A stretch of DNA of 64,000 bases from Sipunculus nudus. Lineage: Eukaryota; Annelida; Sipuncula; Golfingiida; Sipunculidae. Made by a program: the position numbers and the translations under genes. The stretch's first letter is position 1. Each line of letters begins with the position of its first letter. The stretch lies in contig CM049306.1 of assembly GCA_026874595.1 (NCBI GenBank), forward strand, positions 78,212,142-78,276,141, given 5' to 3'. This document shows, piece after piece, positions 60,300 to 64,000 of the stretch. The notes under the pieces were generated by a model. That model saw only the letters and a list, made by a program, of their open reading frames with translations, did not search any database and was not told where the DNA came from.

Positions 60300-62540
60300 G
60301 CAAACAAAGGTTCGGATGAGGGAGCATGTTAACATCTTACCATCTTCTATTATGATAAATTGGATTTAGATTACAATAACATAGGCCCAATTATCGCCAT
60401 TAAAGATAAACAAATATTATTGTTTAATACATATCAACTCGAGTCACTAACAAGCGGTCACACAGATGTTAAAAAAAATATCTTAGGGGATACTGATGCT
60501 TTTTTTCTTGGTTTTTATTTGACCGATAGGCCTTTTCATTGGCGGATTTTCTAACCGATTCAGGTGTAGCTTGGGAATTTAATTTATGACAGTCGCAAAT
60601 ACTCGGTTCTTTGGTGACCACAACTTGTATTTTCTAAACATATCGCAAGCCTCCGAGTCAGAGAAAACAGGGGGCTTGTCCATTGCCTACTTTAATATCG
60701 TTCGCCGACTAGACGTCAGATTTATACTGTTACTGAAACATAAACGCTGGCATTAGGTCAACTATATAAAAAAAATTATGTCAACACATTGTATAGGGTG
60801 TGCTTACTCTAGATGTTAGCATGTTAGTTCAGGCTTGCACGCAAATGTTGACATGTAGGTCTGAGGAGATACTGAAGCTGTGTCCTTGTTTTGATTTTAC
60901 CGAAGGCACTTCTTTTTTATATTTGGGATTTCAGACAGGACTCAGATGAAATGATGGGAAGTTACGATTATGTACGTCAGTCTTATAATATATATTCTTA
61001 AGTGACCATGACTTGTACCATTCCTGCCAAAAGACGAGGCATCCACTGGTAAAAGCAATTTAATTCTAACGATTATTTATTTATGATTCATATCGATGTG
61101 GTAAGACCCTAATAAACTTATCACAGCGGGTGTCGGTAGGCACTTTACAGAAACATCGTCAAGAATACCTTACATGATGCGGTGAATTAAGGTGTTAATT
61201 ATTCTTCCCCAGCACAAATTAATATACAAAGCTTGTCATGGTACCGTGATTACAACCTGCATAGTCCAAGCAATGTGATTATTTTCCCGCTTCATGGTTA
61301 AATTTTTCGCACACTGACCCGCTCCCTTTTCCTCAGCATCCTGTAGAGATCCAGTATAATAATTTTGAATGATTAACTCTTCTTTGTTTCATAAAAAATA
61401 CTGCAGGTTGCATTAGTTGACACATGATTACATAAAAATCAAGTGATAGCTGCCCGCTCTTCGCCCATCACACACAGAAACGTACACGTCGTCACTGAAT
61501 ATATTTTTACTAGGTTTATCGTCAGACAGTCGCAAACAAGCCCTCTATTTATAAGCTATACATGGCACCTGTGCCATTGTTTTCACTGTCACCGAATAGC
61601 CATAATCTAATTTGGATTAAGGTGGGGGAGTGGGATTGGCAGTGGGGGAGGGGCGATGAGGGGGGCTGGATGGAAGTAAGGAGGGCTTAAACCATTCGTC
61701 TTAATCGGAATTTATTGCTCTGTGTGGCTGACACCCCTACCTTGTTATATGACCAATATCTCCATCTGTGACAGTAAAACTCATTGGCTATATGAGCACA
61801 CAGAGAAAAAAACATAATGGCTGCATGCATGGTCACCGATAACTGACTTATGGATACATAATCTTGATAGGAGATCTAATAACCACACACATATACACAC
61901 ACTTATATATATGTATATATATCCAGGTAAATCGGCACCATGCTACTTTTTATTGAGTAAGATTGGCAGTTGGTGTTGGAGACAACTATGAATTTTATTT
62001 ATGTTGCAATTTACATGGTTTGTGGTAGTCTTTTGATTATATTGGTCCTTTACATATTTCAGATGAGTTGTCTTCTTTACAAAGGGTGACCTCACACCCT
62101 TTCCTGTAAATGTAAAATATTATGTAATAGCAATTCGTTCTCCTATTAGATATATACCACTTTAATTCGTGACAGAAGGCGTCTACACAAATACACATAC
62201 CATTTAATACCAGCATAAAAGTATCAAATTCTGATTTACCCAGACACCTGAAGTGTGATCTGCTTATTTATTAAACTGGAGTGTTTACACTACACCATTT
62301 AATCAAGTTTGATTTGTGACATGTGTCCGTCACAAAATCAATACGTGCATTGAAATTTGGAACGACTTCACCTTTGATAGATTTTATTTCTTTTTTTTGG
62401 AATACGCTATATTTAAACACTTGAGTATCCGATTTGTCCCGTATAATTGACATCTGAACTCTGGAGTCACGTGTATGAACAGATAACCATTCCTGAAAGT
62501 TGAGTTCAACAACTAGACGTGTTTCTTTTGTTATTCCATA
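60300..62540. other. Intergenic sequence upstream of the plus-strand CARD gene
   Basis: Decayed array-like blocks end by about 61300; for example, the segment around 61200-61260 matches 49860-49910. A G-rich stretch lies at 61620-61672. No exon was recognised. Confidence 0.4.
61620..61672 (+). promoter_or_regulatory. G-rich stretch with quadruplex potential
   Basis: Five or more runs of 3-6 G (ggggg, ggg, ggggg, gggg, gggggg) within about 50 bp, roughly 900 bp upstream of the plus-strand CARD ATG. Fits the G-quadruplex pattern; any regulatory role is speculative. Confidence 0.35.
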
Positions 62541-62555
62541 TTCAAATAAAGGAAC

Positions 62556-62705
62556 ATGTCGAAGCCCGACTTAACAGAGAGGTACCGGGAATTACTGAAG
62601 AACAACCGCCCACACCTTGAACTGGAAATAGACATTGAAAGCGGGTTAATAAGTCATCTGTTTTCCAAAAAGGTCATAAGTGAGCGAGAGAAACAGACTG
62701 TGGAG
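62556..62705 (+). CDS. Plus-strand CARD gene, exon 1
   Basis: 50 codons, MSKPDLTERY to EKQTVE; CARD helices 1-3; phase-0 donor gtaggg. Confidence 0.85.
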
Positions 62706-63768
62706 GTAGGGTTTATAATATGATGTCAAAATCATTTGACACAGATCAAAGTAAACAAGATATTTTTTTCTCGATTGTGCTGGTGTGGGGAAGTTATTTT
62801 CCTTTGTTGTGTTGCCAATTTTTTCCTAATCCAGACACTCCTGTATCGGTCCCTTTATATACCATCCATAGGCGAGATAAGAATGTGTTTATGTCAGACT
62901 TTATGTTTTTGTGTGAATAAGAGCTATAAAATAGGCAGCATACGCAGTCGGGGTAGAATCAAGGCCCTAGTACCATTTTTACCTATATACACATGTAAAC
63001 ACATGTAAACTTGTCCCTGAGACGTAATCCAAGCTCTTTAATGATATGATCAATGTTCATTACACGGTGTTCCTGTTAAGAAATGATGTCCTTTAATGGA
63101 GTGTCAGACTACAAGCCATCTGTCATGATTGTTTTGGATATAGATAGACGCCTCAGGGATCAATCGATTTTACCTCTAGTTATAAGTCTATTTTCCTATA
63201 ATTCCCATATTCCCATTCGTATAAATAATTACGTTCACACCTATAATATTCAAATATAATATGAGTTTATAATCATATTTAGGAAACATATTAAAATAAT
63301 TCTTTTTACACAGGCGATTCGAGTTGAATATAAGAAAATTCGAAAACTGTTGGACATTCTCGGGAAAAAACGGCAAAATGAATTGGAAGAATTCATAAAA
63401 GCGCTGATAGAAACAGATCAGCAACATATCGTTTCTGATTGCCTGACAGGTGAGTCCAGAAAATAAATAAAGTGTATGCTTCATTTTCCTTTTAATTTGT
63501 CTTTGAAGTTTTAATGAATACTATGGTTTAACATTATATTAATCTTATCATATTATATAATATTATTTTAATGAGTAAAAGCGTGTTACCTTAGTTGTTA
63601 TACCTCGATACAGTTGAAATTGTGTTACCTTAGTTGTTATACCTCCATACAGTTGAAATTGAACAAAGTCCGGAACATCAGATGGACCATGACCTGTTGC
63701 CAGAAGATGTCCCGGATATCACTGTTGAGGAAGAGTTTACCCCTGTTGAGAATTCAGATACAACAGAG
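62556..63768 (+). CDS. CARD-domain protein gene (5' part, plus strand)
   Basis: First three coding exons of a second CARD gene; it continues past the window. Exons are 62556-62705 (50 codons, donor gag|gtaggg, phase 0), 63314-63449 (acceptor ttttacacag, donor acag|gtgagt, phase 1) and 63653-63768 (acceptor ccatacag, donor gag|gtattt, phase 0); 134 codons in all. Exon 1 gives CARD helices 1-3 (YRELLKNNRPHLELEI, LISHLFSKKVI, SEREKQTVE). Exon 2 gives helices 4-6 (IRKLLDILGKKR, LEEFIKALIETDQ, QHIVSDCL), a textbook CARD pattern. Exon 3 is acidic. Intron positions and phases equal those of the minus-strand CARD gene, so the genes are paralogues. The CARD predicts homotypic recruitment in cell-death or innate immune signalling; the effector part is outside the window. 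ATG context aacATGt has A at -3. Confidence 0.85.
63314..63449 (+). CDS. Plus-strand CARD gene, exon 2
   Basis: 136 bp; CARD helices 4-6 with FIKALIETDQQHIV; leaves in phase 1 at a strong gtgagt donor. Confidence 0.85.
63583..63660 (+). repeat. 39-bp tandem duplication spanning a 3' splice site
   Basis: Two direct copies (63583-63621, 63622-63660), one mismatch (ctcgatac versus ctccatac). Each holds a potential acceptor atacag|ttgaaatt. Only the second is in frame; using the first would reach a TAG within the second copy. Confidence 0.9.
63653..63768 (+). CDS. Plus-strand CARD gene, exon 3
   Basis: 116 bp, acidic linker (VEIEQSPEHQMDHD..ITVEEEFTPVENSDTTE). The acceptor lies in the second copy of a 39-bp duplication. 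The donor gtattt is weak but matches the position and phase of the paralogue's exon 3 end. Confidence 0.72.
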
Positions 63769-64000
63769 GTATTTCTTTTTTCTCTTTATTTCTTCTTTCT
63801 TTTTTTTCATTAAAGGTATTTATTAAATATTATGGGAAACATACGTTCTCACTTTCTTTCTTCCTGAGGACTGATGCAATCTGCGATTTACGAGTCGCAT
63901 TTATTAGCACCTTTTGAAATCTTAAACATTCTAAGTAATAAATTTAGTTTAGCATGAAAAGGATTATAATAACATATATCGGGAATATTTTCGTTTTGGA

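Larger units (their letters stand above)
18780..61300 (+). repeat. Diverged tandem array of segmental duplications
   Basis: Recognisable blocks recur in the same orientation and mostly the same order. Block B (ctccaaac..catcacctgtc..gcggcccactta) lies near 19340, 24160, 28820, 36740, 48140, 51300, 59150 and 59730. A GA/GGAG block lies near 25090, 29740, 32240, 40340, 49100 and 52100. The block gactca-agcattatttac lies near 19740, 25530, 40770, 50070 and 54200. The block ctagacttcagcaactgata lies near 20790, 30165, 33500, 34810, 51010 and 55330. The block gacggaggacacttccc lies near 27968, 45790 and 57135. Full units run about 7 kb without later insertions. Divergence is substantial, with many indels, so the array is much older than the 7.9-kb duplication. 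No conserved gene was identified in the unit. ORFs of 60-130 aa within it are mostly chance. Confidence 0.75.

Noticed and set aside
1-64000. CRISPR arrays, rRNA genes, bacterial operons or functional tRNA genes
   Set aside because: None seen. The only tRNA-like sequences are SINE heads, and regular repeats are microsatellites, minisatellites or segmental duplications.

Overview
This is a eukaryotic, almost certainly animal window. It has spliced genes with GT-AG introns, an intact pogo/Tigger-type transposase, tRNA-derived SINEs, long (TA)n and (GA)n microsatellites and AT-rich introns. Repeats containing a gacggacggacagac-type motif, together with CARD genes, point to a mollusc and probably a bivalve. 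That assignment is inference from sequence style; no species marker was seen.

Region 1 (1-1587) is non-coding repeat-rich flank. Region 2 (1588-17373) is a head-to-tail tandem duplication of a unit of about 7.89 kb. The two copies look identical apart from length changes in TA, C/CA and G tracts. Each copy holds the first three coding exons of a minus-strand CARD (caspase recruitment domain) gene, with a complete 2.64-kb pogo/Tigger transposon in intron 2. The transposon has 21-bp inverted termini, TA target sites and an intact 497-aa transposase. Region 3 (17374-18780) holds a foldback MITE and a partial relative. Region 4 (about 18.8-61.3 kb) has no gene I can support. It is an old, diverged, direct-orientation array of segmental duplications of an ancestral unit of roughly 7 kb, whose blocks recur in the same order. 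Later insertions interrupt it: two SINEs, an LTR-like element carrying a 23-24 bp VNTR (present in two units), a 1.04-kb element with a 7-bp target duplication, a 1.7-kb element with inverted ends, and a 2.2-kb insertion with an ABBABABBA-type 80-bp satellite. Region 5 (62556-63768, continuing beyond the window) holds the first three coding exons of a second CARD gene, on the plus strand.

The plus and minus CARD genes share domain, intron positions and intron phases (0, 1, 0), so they are paralogues. They point away from each other across about 46 kb of repeats. CARDs mediate homotypic assembly in apoptosis and innate immune signalling. The C-terminal effector parts of these genes are not visible here, so the exact function is open. 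The only other intact gene-like ORF is the transposase; one small signal-peptide-like ORF (27939-28175, minus) lies in a block repeated through the array.
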